DNA of 21,692 nt from Candidatus Nealsoniibacteriota bacterium (GTDB lineage: Bacteria > Patescibacteriota > Minisyncoccia > Minisyncoccales > PWPS01), in NCBI GenBank assembly GCA_003554915.1, contig PWHM01000112.1:1-21692 (forward strand), read 5' to 3'. Positions 1 through 9,400 of the stretch are shown one piece after another. The stretch's first letter is position 1. Each line of letters starts with the position of its first letter. Made by a program: the position numbers and the translations under genes. A model generated the notes under the pieces. That model was not told the origin of the DNA and searched no databases. It saw only the letters and a list, made by a program, of their open reading frames with translations.

Positions 1-1995
1 CTCTATCACGTAAAAGATAAGCGGGAAATTTCCGAAGAAACCCTCGATTCCTTGAAAAAGGAGCTTTTTGATTTGGAAAACAAATTTCCCGAACTGGTCA
101 CTCCCGATTCCCCGACCCAGAGAGTGGGAGGTAAGCCACTCGAAAAGTTTGAAAAGTATGAACATTCCACTCCGATGCTCTCTTTTCAGGACGCTTTTGC
201 CGAAGAGGATATGAGAGACTGGAAAAAGAGAATGGAGAGACATATCGGAGAAAAGATAAATGATGATTTTTTTTGTGAATATAAAATAGACGGTTTGGCT
301 CTGGAACTGGTCTTTGAAGATTCTTTGCTCAAAGCTGCCTCTACACGGGGAGACGGACAAGTCGGGGAAAACGTTACTGAAAATATAAAAACGATAGAAT
401 CCATACCGCTTCGCCTCCGATCACCGAAAGATTTTTCAGAAAAAGAAAAAAAACTGTCAAGTCATCCCGGTTGGCTCGAAGACGAAAAAGACGTGGTAAT
501 AAGAGGAGAGGTGTTTATAACCGAATCCGAATTCAAAAGAATAAATAGGGAAAGAAAAGAAAGAGAGGAAAATCCTTATGCCAACACCAGGAACCTGGCC
601 GCCGGGACGATCAGGCAGCTTGATCCGGAAGTGGTAGCTTCCCGTAACTTGAGCTTTTTCGCTTACGAACTGAAAGCGAATCTGAAAACCGGTGAAACAG
701 TTACTCCTTTCGGAGCGGAAACTCACGCCGTAAAGCATAAGCTTCTCAGAAGTCTGGGATTTAAAACGACCGGGGAAAAAGTTTGTAAAAATTTGGAAGA
801 GGTGTTCAATTTCAGAAACCGGGCGGAAAAAGAAAGGAAAAAGTTAGACTACGAGATTGACGGAGTGGCTGTCTTCGTTAACGACAACGAGCTTTTCGAT
901 CGGTTGGGAGTGACCGGGAAGGCGCCCCGGGGAGGAATCGCTTATAAATTTCCCTTGAAAAAGGCGACCACCGAAGTGGAGGACATCACCGTTCAGATAG
1001 GAAGAACCGGAAGCGTTACCCCCGTAGCTATTCTGAAGCCGGTAAAAGTGGGTGGAGTTGAAATAACCAGAGCGACCCTCCATAACGAAGATGAAATAGA
1101 AAGGCTGGGAATTAAGATCGGGGATACGGCGGTAGTCGGCAGGGCGGGAGACGTAATCCCCTACGTCATAAAGGTTTTGCCGGAAATGAGAGACGGTAGT
1201 GAAAAAGAGTTCGTTTTTCCCGAAAAATGTCCGGTTTGCAGCAGCCGATTGGTTCGACCGGAAGGAGAGGTGGTAAAGAAATGTCCCGGTGACGACTGTG
1301 TTGCTAAAAAGAGAGAATATCTAAAACATTTCGTTTCCAAATCGGCTTTCGACATAGACGGTTTGGGAGAAAAGGTTATAGAACAACTGATGGAGGAAGG
1401 TTTGGTTTCCGGACCGGCTGATTTGTTCAAGCTGAAAAAGGGCGACCTTCTCCCCTTGGAAAGATTTGCCGACAAAGCGGCGGGAAACTTGACGGAAGCG
1501 ATAGAAAACAGCAAAGAAATCACTTTTTCTCGGCTGATATACTCTTTGGGGATAAATCAAGTCGGAGAGAGAACGGCAATCGATTTGGCCAGAAAATTCA
1601 AGAACCTGGAAGAATTAAAAAAGGCTGACAAAGAGGAGCTCTTGGGGGTTCCCGACATAGGACCGATTGTGGCGGAGGAAATTAAAGATTGGTTTAGCAA
1701 TGAAGAGAACTTAAAAATGATCGAAAACTTGAAAAAGCTCGGTGTCGAAATAAAAAAAGAAGACGAAAGCTCAGGATTGGAAGGAGAAAAATTCGTTTTT
1801 ACGGGCAGCTTGAACTCTTTGACCAGAAGAAAAGCAAAAGAAGAAGTGAGGAGGCTGGGCGGGAAAGTTTCCTCCAGTGTTTCAAAAAATACGGACTATC
1901 TGGTAGTGGGTGAAAATCCGGGCTCAAAGCTTGAAGAAGCAAAAGAAAATAAAGTGAAGATTTTAACCGAGGATGAATTTAAGAATCTCCTATGA
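1..1995 (+). CDS. ligA: NAD-dependent DNA ligase LigA (5' end cut by window edge)
   Basis: Seals nicks in duplex DNA using NAD+ during replication and repair. The frame is open from base 1, and the residues before the first possible start (TTG at 52) still match the family (LYHVKDKREIS, equivalent to the usual YYxxDxPxIS). The gene therefore begins upstream, and the TTG is an internal Leu codon. In the 664 visible residues: the adenylation domain has the YKIDGLALE motif with nucleotide-accepting Lys95 (KxDG), followed by the OB fold. A four-Cys zinc finger lies at about C410, C413, C428 and C433. Helix-hairpin-helix repeats follow (GVPDIGPIVAEEI), and a C-terminal BRCT domain runs from about 590 (KFVFTGSL, LGGKVSSSVSKNTDYLV). 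E. coli LigA is 671 aa, so only about 20 residues are missing. The stop codon overlaps the rodA start by 4 bases (ATGA), suggesting translational coupling. Confidence 0.97.
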   Translation, partial: LYHVKDKREISEETLDSLKKELFDLENKFPELVTPDSPTQRVGGKPLEKFEKYEHSTPMLSFQDAFAEEDMRDWKKRMERHIGEKINDDFFCEYKIDGLALELVFEDSLLKAASTRGDGQVGENVTENIKTIESIPLRLRSPKDFSEKEKKLSSHPGWLEDEKDVVIRGEVFITESEFKRINRERKEREENPYANTRNLAAGTIRQLDPEVVASRNLSFFAYELKANLKTGETVTPFGAETHAVKHKLLRSLGFKTTGEKVCKNLEEVFNFRNRAEKERKKLDYEIDGVAVFVNDNELFDRLGVTGKAPRGGIAYKFPLKKATTEVEDITVQIGRTGSVTPVAILKPVKVGGVEITRATLHNEDEIERLGIKIGDTAVVGRAGDVIPYVIKVLPEMRDGSEKEFVFPEKCPVCSSRLVRPEGEVVKKCPGDDCVAKKREYLKHFVSKSAFDIDGLGEKVIEQLMEEGLVSGPADLFKLKKGDLLPLERFADKAAGNLTEAIENSKEITFSRLIYSLGINQVGERTAIDLARKFKNLEELKKADKEELLGVPDIGPIVAEEIKDWFSNEENLKMIENLKKLGVEIKKEDESSGLEGEKFVFTGSLNSLTRRKAKEEVRRLGGKVSSSVSKNTDYLVVGENPGSKLEEAKENKVKILTEDEFKNLL

Positions 1996-3074
1996 AGTTT
2001 TTGAAAAGAATTTCAAAATTTGATCCATTCTTGATACTGTCAGTAGTAGTCATCTCTACAATCAGCCTTCTTTCGATCCACAGCTCCGTCGGACAAGAAG
2101 CCGCCTTCAGGCAGGGACTTTTCGTACTTTTCGGATTTTTAATATTTATTCTGCTTTCTTTCGTGGACTGGCGTATTTTTAAGGAGAACTCTTTTTTGGT
2201 TTTGGGGCTTTACTTGGCTTCTATTGCTCTGCTTTTGGGACTTTTGTTTTTCGGTCCGGAGATAAGAAATGTTCAAAGATGGTTTCGTATCGGACCGGTT
2301 ATGTTTTCTCCCGCCGAGCTGGCGAAATTAACCTTGATAATACTTCTCGCAAAGTATTTTTCGGTTAGACACGTAGAACTTTATAAGATAAGACATATTA
2401 TTCTTTCCGGAGTTTACGCCTTCATCCCCACTTATCTTGTTTTTAAGCAGCCCGACATGGGTACGGCGGTAATATTTTTAATTTTATGGGGCTCGATACT
2501 TGTTATTTCCGGAATTAAACTGAAACACTTCTTGGCTCTTTCCGGAGTGGCCTTGGCTTCTCTCGGACTCGTTTGGGGCTTTTTAATGCAAGACTATCAG
2601 CAAGAACGAGTTTTGAGCTTTTTCAACCCCCAACTTGATCCTCAGGGTATCGGATGGGGAGGGACTCATGCCCGAACAGCGATCGGTCACGGAGGGCTTT
2701 TGGGTCAAGGACTGGGACAGGGAAGCCAAACCCAATACGGCTTTTTACCCGAGCCACATACCGACTTTATTTTTGCCGCTATAGCGGAAGAGATGGGCTT
2801 TATTGTCGTTTTTGTCCTGATAGCGGCTATTGCCGTTATAGTCTGGAGAATGATGAAAGTCGTTTTTCAAGCCGAATCCAATTTTCCTCGTCTTTTCGTT
2901 TCCGGTTTTTTGATAATTGTGATGTTTCAAAGCTTTGTTAATATCGGAATGAACTTGGGACTCTTGCCGGTAATGGGGACCCCTCTTCCGTTTGTCAGTT
3001 ACGGGGGAAGCTCCATACTTTTTACTTTCGCCGGGCTTGGAATTTTTGAAAATATAAGATATAATAATAATTAG
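1992..3074 (+). CDS. rodA: RodA/FtsW-family peptidoglycan glycosyltransferase (SEDS)
   Basis: Polytopic membrane protein of the SEDS family, which polymerises lipid II into glycan strands; RodA acts in the elongation complex with a class B PBP. The 360 aa contain about 9-10 hydrophobic segments. Visible family signatures are VQRWFRIGPVMFSPAELAK, KQPDMGTAVIF, the PHTDFIFAAIAEEMGF loop, and C-terminal MGTPLPFVSYGGSSI. The RW-IGP/SPAE-AK and HTDFIFA forms fit RodA somewhat better than FtsW, but the two paralogues cannot be fully separated by eye. The ATG overlaps the ligA stop by 4 bases and has no Shine-Dalgarno, so translation is probably coupled. No mreB or pbp2 gene is adjacent in the window. 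The stop TAG directly abuts the rpoB promoter. Confidence 0.92.
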   Translation: MKFLKRISKFDPFLILSVVVISTISLLSIHSSVGQEAAFRQGLFVLFGFLIFILLSFVDWRIFKENSFLVLGLYLASIALLLGLLFFGPEIRNVQRWFRIGPVMFSPAELAKLTLIILLAKYFSVRHVELYKIRHIILSGVYAFIPTYLVFKQPDMGTAVIFLILWGSILVISGIKLKHFLALSGVALASLGLVWGFLMQDYQQERVLSFFNPQLDPQGIGWGGTHARTAIGHGGLLGQGLGQGSQTQYGFLPEPHTDFIFAAIAEEMGFIVVFVLIAAIAVIVWRMMKVVFQAESNFPRLFVSGFLIIVMFQSFVNIGMNLGLLPVMGTPLPFVSYGGSSILFTFAGLGIFENIRYNNN

Positions 3075-3077
3075 CAC

Positions 3078-3106
3078 TTGACAAAGCATTTTAAAAAAAG
3101 TAAAAT
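3078..3106 (+). promoter_or_regulatory. Promoter of rpoBC
   Basis: Perfect -35 TTGACA (3078-3083), 17-base spacer, and -10 TAAAAT (3101-3106), starting 4 bases after the rodA stop. The predicted start near 3113 gives a leader of about 140 bases before the rpoB ATG. This is the best sigma-70-type promoter in the window. Confidence 0.85.
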
Positions 3107-3202
3107 AAGTAGCACTGAGTCAGTTTTCGAACATATCGATACAAAACACTAAGCGCTTTTCTTTTTTGATTAAGCTTTCTTATTAATAAAAATAAATTAA
3201 AC

Positions 3203-3240
3203 GATCCTATATGGTAAATAGGGTCTCTTTTGTTTGTTAA
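3203..3240 (+). promoter_or_regulatory. Terminator-like hairpin with a 9-codon mini-ORF in the rpoB leader
   Basis: The arms GATCCTAT (3203-3210) and ATAGGGTC (3218-3225) form an 8-bp stem with one G-T pair and a 7-base loop. TCTTTTGTTT follows. The element sits after the promoter and before rpoB, so in position it is an attenuator rather than a rodA terminator. A mini-ORF ATG...TAA (3211-3240, 9 sense codons) begins in the loop and runs through the 3' arm. The stem is short, so termination strength is uncertain. Confidence 0.45.
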
Positions 3241-3254
3241 AGCCGGTTAAAATA

Positions 3255-6200
3255 ATGCCAAAAACAAAAAACTTCGGTCGAAGAGAAAAAACTTTGAACC
3301 TCCCCTATCTTTTGGATCTCCAAAAAGAAAGCTGGGAAAACTTTTGGGAAGAGAGACTGGAAAATTTATTCAAAGAAGCCTCTCCCATAAAAGACTATTC
3401 CGGAAAGGAATGGGAAATATATTTTTCGGACTACAAATTGGAAGAATCAAAATACGAAGACGCTCACGAAGCCAAAGAGAACAACGATTCTTATACCGCC
3501 CCCCTGAAAGTGGAGGTAAAGCTTGTAAATCTGGAAACGGAAGGAACCAAAAGCCAAGAGATATTTCTTTGTGATTTCCCCCTTATGAGTGAAAGGGGTA
3601 CTTTTATAGTAAACGGAGTCGAAAGGGTCGCCGTATCACAACTTATAAGATCTCCCGGCGCCTTTTTTACTTCGGAAGAAAAAAAGGGAGAAAAAGTTTT
3701 CGGAGCCAAAATCATTCCCAACAGGGGAACTTGGCTTGAATTTATTTCCGAGCCGGACGGATTTTTGGGAGTCAGGATCGACAGAAGAAGAAAAGTTCCC
3801 GTTACCACACTTCTCAGAGCTCTCGGTTTGGGCGACAAGAAGATGAAGGGATCGAGAGACAAGGACGTAAAGGATATTTTTAAGGATATAGACAAATCGG
3901 ATGTTTCTTATATTAAAAGAACTTTGGAAAGAGATAGAGCTAAAAACAGAAAGGAGGCGGTGATGGAAATTTACAGAAGAATGAGACCCGGTGAAGCCGT
4001 TACTCCCGAACCGGCCAAAGAGCTGATTGAAAACACTTTCTTCAATTTTGACAGATATGACCTTTCCGAAGTCGGTCGTTGGCGAATGTGGCAAAGACTC
4101 CCCGAACTGAAACCGGAAAAGGACGAAAAGATTACCACCGAAGAGAGAACACTTACCGCCGAAGACGTTATCGCGGTAATTAAAGAGATAATCAGATTGA
4201 ACAACGACCCGGAAGCGGAAGAAGACAAGATAGATCACTTGGGAAACAGGAGAGTCAGAGCTTTCACCGAGCTTTTGGAAAACAAGCTCAGAGTCTCCTT
4301 GATGAGGATAGACAGAAATATCAAAGACAAGATTTCAACCGCCGAAGACGACGATCTTGATCCGTCCAAATTGATTAATGCTCGCCCTTTCGCTTCCGCA
4401 GTACAGAAATTCTTCGCCTCCTCGGCAATCTCTCAATTTATGGATCAAGAAAACCCCTTGTCGGAACTGGAACACAAAAGAAGACTGACCGCCACCGGAC
4501 CCGGAGGGCTTACCAGGGAAAGAGCCGGTTTTGAAGCCAGAGACGTTCAAGCTTCTCACTATGGACGGATTTGTCCCATTCAGACTCCGGAAGGTTCGAA
4601 TGTGGGGCTCGTAAATCACTTTTCACTCTACTCCAGGGTGAACAGATACGGCTTTGTAGAAACACCCTATTACAAAGTGAAAAACGGAAAGATAACCGAT
4701 GAAGTTAAATTTTTAGACGCCCACGAAGAGGAAAAGTATAAAATAGCCCACGGCGGTATCCGGATTAAAGACGGTAAAATAGTGGAAAAAAGAGTGGAAG
4801 CCAGAATTGAAGGTGAGCCGGGCATAGCCGACAGGGAAGAAATAGATTATATAGATGTAGCTGCCGAACAGTTGATATCGGTAGCCGCCTCCGCGATTCC
4901 CTTTTTGCAAAACGATGACGCCAACAGAGCTCTAATGGGAGCCAACATGCAAAGACAAGCCGTACCGCTACTAAAACCCAATCCGCCTTTGGTCGGAACC
5001 GGAATCGAGGCGAAGGTAGCCAAGGATTCGGGACATGCCGTCCTGGCCAAAGAAAAAGGGGAAGTCGTGGAAGTCGACGGAAAAAAGATAGTGATAAAGG
5101 GAAAATCGGGCAAGAAACATACTCATAAACTGGAAACCTTTTCTCATACCAATAATTATACTTGCTTTCACCAAAAACCGACCGTAGAAAAGGGTGACAA
5201 AGTAAAGAAAGGAGAAGTTCTCACCGACGGAGGAGCGATTGCCGAAGGAAGGCTCGCCTTGGGACAAAACGCCTTAATCGCCTTTTTACCTTGGCGAGGG
5301 TACAATTATGAAGATGCGATAGTGGTATCCGAAAGATTGGTTAAGGACGATGTCTACACCTCCGTACATATAGAAAACTTCACCTGTGACGTAAGAGACA
5401 CCAAGTTGGGTCCGGAAGTGACCACCAACGATATACCCAACGTTTCCGAGGAAAAACTTAAGGATTTGGATGAAGAAGGAATAATCAGAATAGGAGCCGA
5501 GGTGGGACCGGGAGATATCCTGGTTGGAAAAATATCACCGAAAGGAAAAGCGGAACTAACCCCGGAAGAAAGGCTTCTCAAGGCCATTTTCGGTGAAAAA
5601 GCGAAAGACGTGAAAGATTCTTCCTTGAGAATGAAGCACGGAAAAAAAGGAAGAGTGATCGGAATAAAAGTATTTTCCAGAGAAAAAGGACACAAACTCG
5701 ACACCGGAGTAATTAAAAAAGTGGAAGTCAGAGTGGCTCAAATGAGAAAAATAAAGACCGGTGACAAATTATCCGGAAGACACGGAAACAAGGGAGTGAT
5801 TTCGACCGTCCTCCCCGAAGAGGAGATGCCTTTTTTGGAAGACGGAACCCCCGTTGATGTAGTGCTCAACCCTTTGGGAATTATCTCCAGAATGAACATC
5901 GGACAGGTTATGGAAACTCATCTGGGACTTGCCGCCGAGGAGCTGGGATATTTGGCGGAAACCCCTTCTCTTTCCGGAGCAACCAATAAAGAAATTAAAG
6001 AGGAACTCAAAAAAGCCGGCTACTCGGAAGACGGACAGCTCAAAGTTTATGACGGAAGGACGGGTGAAGCTTTCCCCCGGAAGGTGACTGTCGGTTACAT
6101 GTATCTTTTGAAGCTGATTCATATGATAGAGGATAAGATCCATATGAGAGCGATAGGACCGTATTCACTCATTACTCAGCAGCCCCTGGGAGGTAAAGCG

Positions 6201-6440
6201 CAATTCGGAGGACAAAGATTCGGAGAGATGGAAGTCTGGGCTCTGCAAGGATATGGGGCGGCTCATACTTTACAAGAGATGCTTACCATAAAATCGGATG
6301 ACGTTCCCGGTAGAGCGGCCGCTTACGAAGCAATACTGAAAGGTGACGAGATTAAAAAACCGAACTTACCGGCTTCTTTTCAACTTTTGATTTCCGAAAT
6401 GAAATCGATAGGATTGAATGTTGAAATAAAAAATAAATAA
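3255..6440 (+). CDS. rpoB: DNA-directed RNA polymerase subunit beta
   Basis: Catalytic beta subunit of RNA polymerase. ATG 3255 (MPKTKNFGRREK) is preferred over an in-frame TTG at 3234, because the TTG lies in the U-run of the leader hairpin and adds only a non-family LKPVKI. The length of 1061 aa is short, lacking the large lineage insertions of E. coli RpoB (1342 aa). Visible landmarks: protrusion/lobe segment GFLGVRIDRRRKVPVTTLLR; rifampicin cluster I SQFMDQENPLSELEHKRR (residues 393-410); ARDVQASHYGRICPIQTPEG; LPWRGYNYEDAI; the hybrid-binding GDKLSGRHGNKG; and the C-terminal clamp/anchor FGGQRFGEMEVWALQGYGAA. At positions equivalent to E. coli S531 and L533 it has Thr412 and Thr414. Upstream there is no Shine-Dalgarno. 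rpoC follows after 34 bases. Confidence 0.98.
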   Translation: MPKTKNFGRREKTLNLPYLLDLQKESWENFWEERLENLFKEASPIKDYSGKEWEIYFSDYKLEESKYEDAHEAKENNDSYTAPLKVEVKLVNLETEGTKSQEIFLCDFPLMSERGTFIVNGVERVAVSQLIRSPGAFFTSEEKKGEKVFGAKIIPNRGTWLEFISEPDGFLGVRIDRRRKVPVTTLLRALGLGDKKMKGSRDKDVKDIFKDIDKSDVSYIKRTLERDRAKNRKEAVMEIYRRMRPGEAVTPEPAKELIENTFFNFDRYDLSEVGRWRMWQRLPELKPEKDEKITTEERTLTAEDVIAVIKEIIRLNNDPEAEEDKIDHLGNRRVRAFTELLENKLRVSLMRIDRNIKDKISTAEDDDLDPSKLINARPFASAVQKFFASSAISQFMDQENPLSELEHKRRLTATGPGGLTRERAGFEARDVQASHYGRICPIQTPEGSNVGLVNHFSLYSRVNRYGFVETPYYKVKNGKITDEVKFLDAHEEEKYKIAHGGIRIKDGKIVEKRVEARIEGEPGIADREEIDYIDVAAEQLISVAASAIPFLQNDDANRALMGANMQRQAVPLLKPNPPLVGTGIEAKVAKDSGHAVLAKEKGEVVEVDGKKIVIKGKSGKKHTHKLETFSHTNNYTCFHQKPTVEKGDKVKKGEVLTDGGAIAEGRLALGQNALIAFLPWRGYNYEDAIVVSERLVKDDVYTSVHIENFTCDVRDTKLGPEVTTNDIPNVSEEKLKDLDEEGIIRIGAEVGPGDILVGKISPKGKAELTPEERLLKAIFGEKAKDVKDSSLRMKHGKKGRVIGIKVFSREKGHKLDTGVIKKVEVRVAQMRKIKTGDKLSGRHGNKGVISTVLPEEEMPFLEDGTPVDVVLNPLGIISRMNIGQVMETHLGLAAEELGYLAETPSLSGATNKEIKEELKKAGYSEDGQLKVYDGRTGEAFPRKVTVGYMYLLKLIHMIEDKIHMRAIGPYSLITQQPLGGKAQFGGQRFGEMEVWALQGYGAAHTLQEMLTIKSDDVPGRAAAYEAILKGDEIKKPNLPASFQLLISEMKSIGLNVEIKNK

Positions 6441-6458
6441 ATTTCCGTACGGAAATTT
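6439..6458. repeat. 20-bp perfect palindrome at the rpoB-rpoC junction
   Basis: AAATTTCCGTACGGAAATTT is its own reverse complement and includes the last two bases of the rpoB stop codon. In RNA it can form an 8-bp stem with a GTAC loop. No T-run follows, so it is not a classical terminator. It could be an mRNA processing or stability element, a partial attenuator, or a binding site for a dimeric protein. Confidence 0.7.
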
Positions 6459-6474
6459 TAATTAAACCAAAACC

Positions 6475-9400
6475 ATGCGTGTAGAAGATGTAGAAGCAAT
6501 CAAAATAAAGCTCGCTTCTCCCGAAGATATTTTGGATTGGTCCCACGGGGAAGTTACCGAAGCGGAGACAATAAATTATAGAAACCAAAAACCGGAAAAA
6601 AACGGTCTCTTTTGTGAGCGTATCTTCGGTCCGGAAAAGGACTATCAGTGCTATTGTGGAAAATACAAGAAGATAAGATACAAAGGAATAGTTTGTGACA
6701 GATGTGGGGTTGAAGTTACCAAGTCTTCGGTAAGAAGGTCCAGAATGGGACATATAAAGCTCGCTTCTCCGGTTTCTCACATATGGTATTTACGCGGAAT
6801 TCCTTCCAAAATGGGGCTCGTCCTGGGGATTTCCAAGAAAAAACTGGAGAAGGTGGTTTATTTTACCGGCTATATAGTAATCGAAGTCGATGAGGATAAA
6901 AAGGCGGAGGTTTTAAAAAAGCTGAAGAAAGAATTTAAAAAGAAAAAGAAAAAAAGAAAAGACAACTTGGAAGGCGAAGAGTTGGAGAAATCCTTGGAAA
7001 AGTTGAGAAAAGCGAGAGACAAAACCAAAGAAGAGATAAAAGCGATAAAGAATAAAAAAATCCTTTCCGAAGTTGAGTATCACAGATTCAAGAGAAAATA
7101 CGGTGACATATTCAAAGCCGGGACCGGAGCGGAGACCTTGAGAGAAATGTTTGAAGAGACCGATTTGGATAAAAAGATTAAGGAGCTTACTAAGAAAAAA
7201 GACGAAACCGGTTCCAAATCGAAAAAGAAAAAATATCTGAAGCGACTGAAGGTCTTTCGGGCGATGAAAAAAGCCGACATACGGCCCGAATGGATGTTCC
7301 CCACCGTTTTACCGGTACTTCCCCCCGACCTGAGACCCATCATCCAGCTTGACGGAGGAAGATACGCCTCTTCCGACCTGAATGATTTGTACAGAAGAGT
7401 GATAAACAGAAACAACAGACTTAAGAACTTATTGGACATCGATGCTCCGGAAGTTATCGTCAGAAACGAAAAAAGAATGCTTCAGGAAGCGGTTGACGCT
7501 TTAGTGGACAATCAGATGAGAAAAGGTGTTGTCACTCAAGCTTCCACCGGCGGGCAGAGACTTCTCAAGTCCTTGGCTGACATGCTTAAAGGTAAGCAGG
7601 GACGATTCAGACAAAATTTGCTGGGAAAGAGGGTTGACTATTCCGGAAGATCGGTTATTGTGGTCGGGCCCGAATTGAAGCTGAATCAGTGCGGCTTGCC
7701 GAAAAAGATGGCTCTCGAAATATTCAAACCCTTCATAATTCAAAAAATACTCGATCAAGACTTGGCTTACAACGTCAAAGGGGCGACCAAAATGATCGAT
7801 GAAAAAGATGATGAAGTCTGGCCGATTCTTGAAGAAGTGGTGAAGGGCAAAGCGGTTCTTTTGAACAGAGCTCCCACTTTGCACAGACTGGGAATTCAGG
7901 CCTTCGAACCGGTTCTTACCGAGGGAGAGGCGATAAGAATTCATCCACTGGTATGTGAAGCTTTCAACGCCGACTTCGACGGTGACCAAATGGCGGTACA
8001 TCTACCTCTGTCGAAGAAAGCACAAAAGGAAGCTAAGGAGCTGATGCTCTCTTCCGAGAATCTTCTTAAGCCGGCTACCGGAAGACCGATAGTTTCCCCT
8101 TCTCAAGATATGGTTTTGGGTTGTTATTGGATGACGCAAGTCGAAAAAGGTACGAAAGGAGAAGGAAAGCTGCTTTCTTCAACTGAAGAAGCTAAGTTGG
8201 CTTATGACTATGATAAGGTTAATATAAGGGCCGAGGTGAAAGTGAGAATCGGAGGCGAGATGGTGGAAACTACGGTTGGTAGAATTATATTCAACGAAGC
8301 GTTACCCGAGGAAATCCCGTTCAAAAACGAAACGATGGACTCCTCCAATTTAAAAGCGGTAGTCGCGGAAATAATTAAAAATTACGAACCGAAAGATGCC
8401 CACTTGATGCTTGATGATATCAAGAATCTCGGATTCAAGTATTCCACTGTTTCCGGAATATCTTGGGGAATGGATGATTTGATTATTCCCGAGAAGAAGA
8501 AGGGAGTGATAAAGGAAGCGGAGAAAAAGAGAGAAGAGATAATAGATTATTATGAACAAGGGCTCTTTTCCGAAGAAGAAAAAAGTGACAAGATTATCGA
8601 AGTTTGGACCAAAGCTAAAAACAAAGTGGAAGATCTGGTTCCGGAGACTCTTCCCGACTACGGATCGGTCCTTACCATTACCGACTCCGGAGCTCGTGGA
8701 TCCTGGTCTCAGCCGATTCAGATGGCCGGAATGAAAGGATTGGTGGTTAACCCTTCCGGTGAAGTGATAGAGCTTCCGGTTAGAAGTTCGTTCAAGGAAG
8801 GCTTTGACGTTTTGGAGTATTTTATTTCCACTCACGGAGCCAGGAAAGGAACTGTCGATACCGCTTTGAGAACGGCCAGTGCCGGCTACTTGACCAGGAG
8901 ATTGGTTGACGTGTCTCACGAAGTGGTGGTGACCGAAGAGGATTGTGGTGAAAATGAAGGAATTTTGGTTAAAAAGAAAGATGCCGAAGCGATCGATCAG
9001 GACTTTTACTTTAAAATTGTCGGAAGAGTTGCCGTCGAAGATATTAAAATCGGTAGGAAAAAAGTGGTTAAAAAAGGAGAAGTGATCGACTTGGACGCAG
9101 CCGAAAAGATAAAGGAAAGTGAATTGGAAGAACTGAGAGTTCGTTCGGTAATGGTTTGTAATACGACGAGCGGGGTTTGCCAGAAATGCTACGGATGGGA
9201 ATTGGGTAGAAACAAGCTGACTAAAATTGGGGACGCGGTCGGAATCGTTGCCGCTCAAGCCATAGGCGAGCCCGGCACCCAGCTTACAATGAGAACCTTC
9301 CACACCGGAGGAGTTGCCGGAGGAACCGACATTACCATGGGTCTTCCCAGAGTTCAAGAGATTTTTGAAGTGAGAGAACCGAAAGGCAGGGCGGAGATGT

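Noticed and set aside
52..54. TTG as the start of ligA
   Set aside because: The frame is open to base 1, and the residues before the TTG match the LigA N-terminus, so the gene is cut by the window edge.
3151..3158. AAGCGCTT palindrome followed by a T-rich stretch in the rpoB leader
   Set aside because: Eight bases with no room for a loop, so it cannot form a terminator hairpin. Short palindromes of this size occur by chance.
3636..4238. A 200-codon - strand frame inside rpoB
   Set aside because: Also a shadow: low-complexity Phe/Ser/Val composition, no domain, and full overlap with conserved RpoB.
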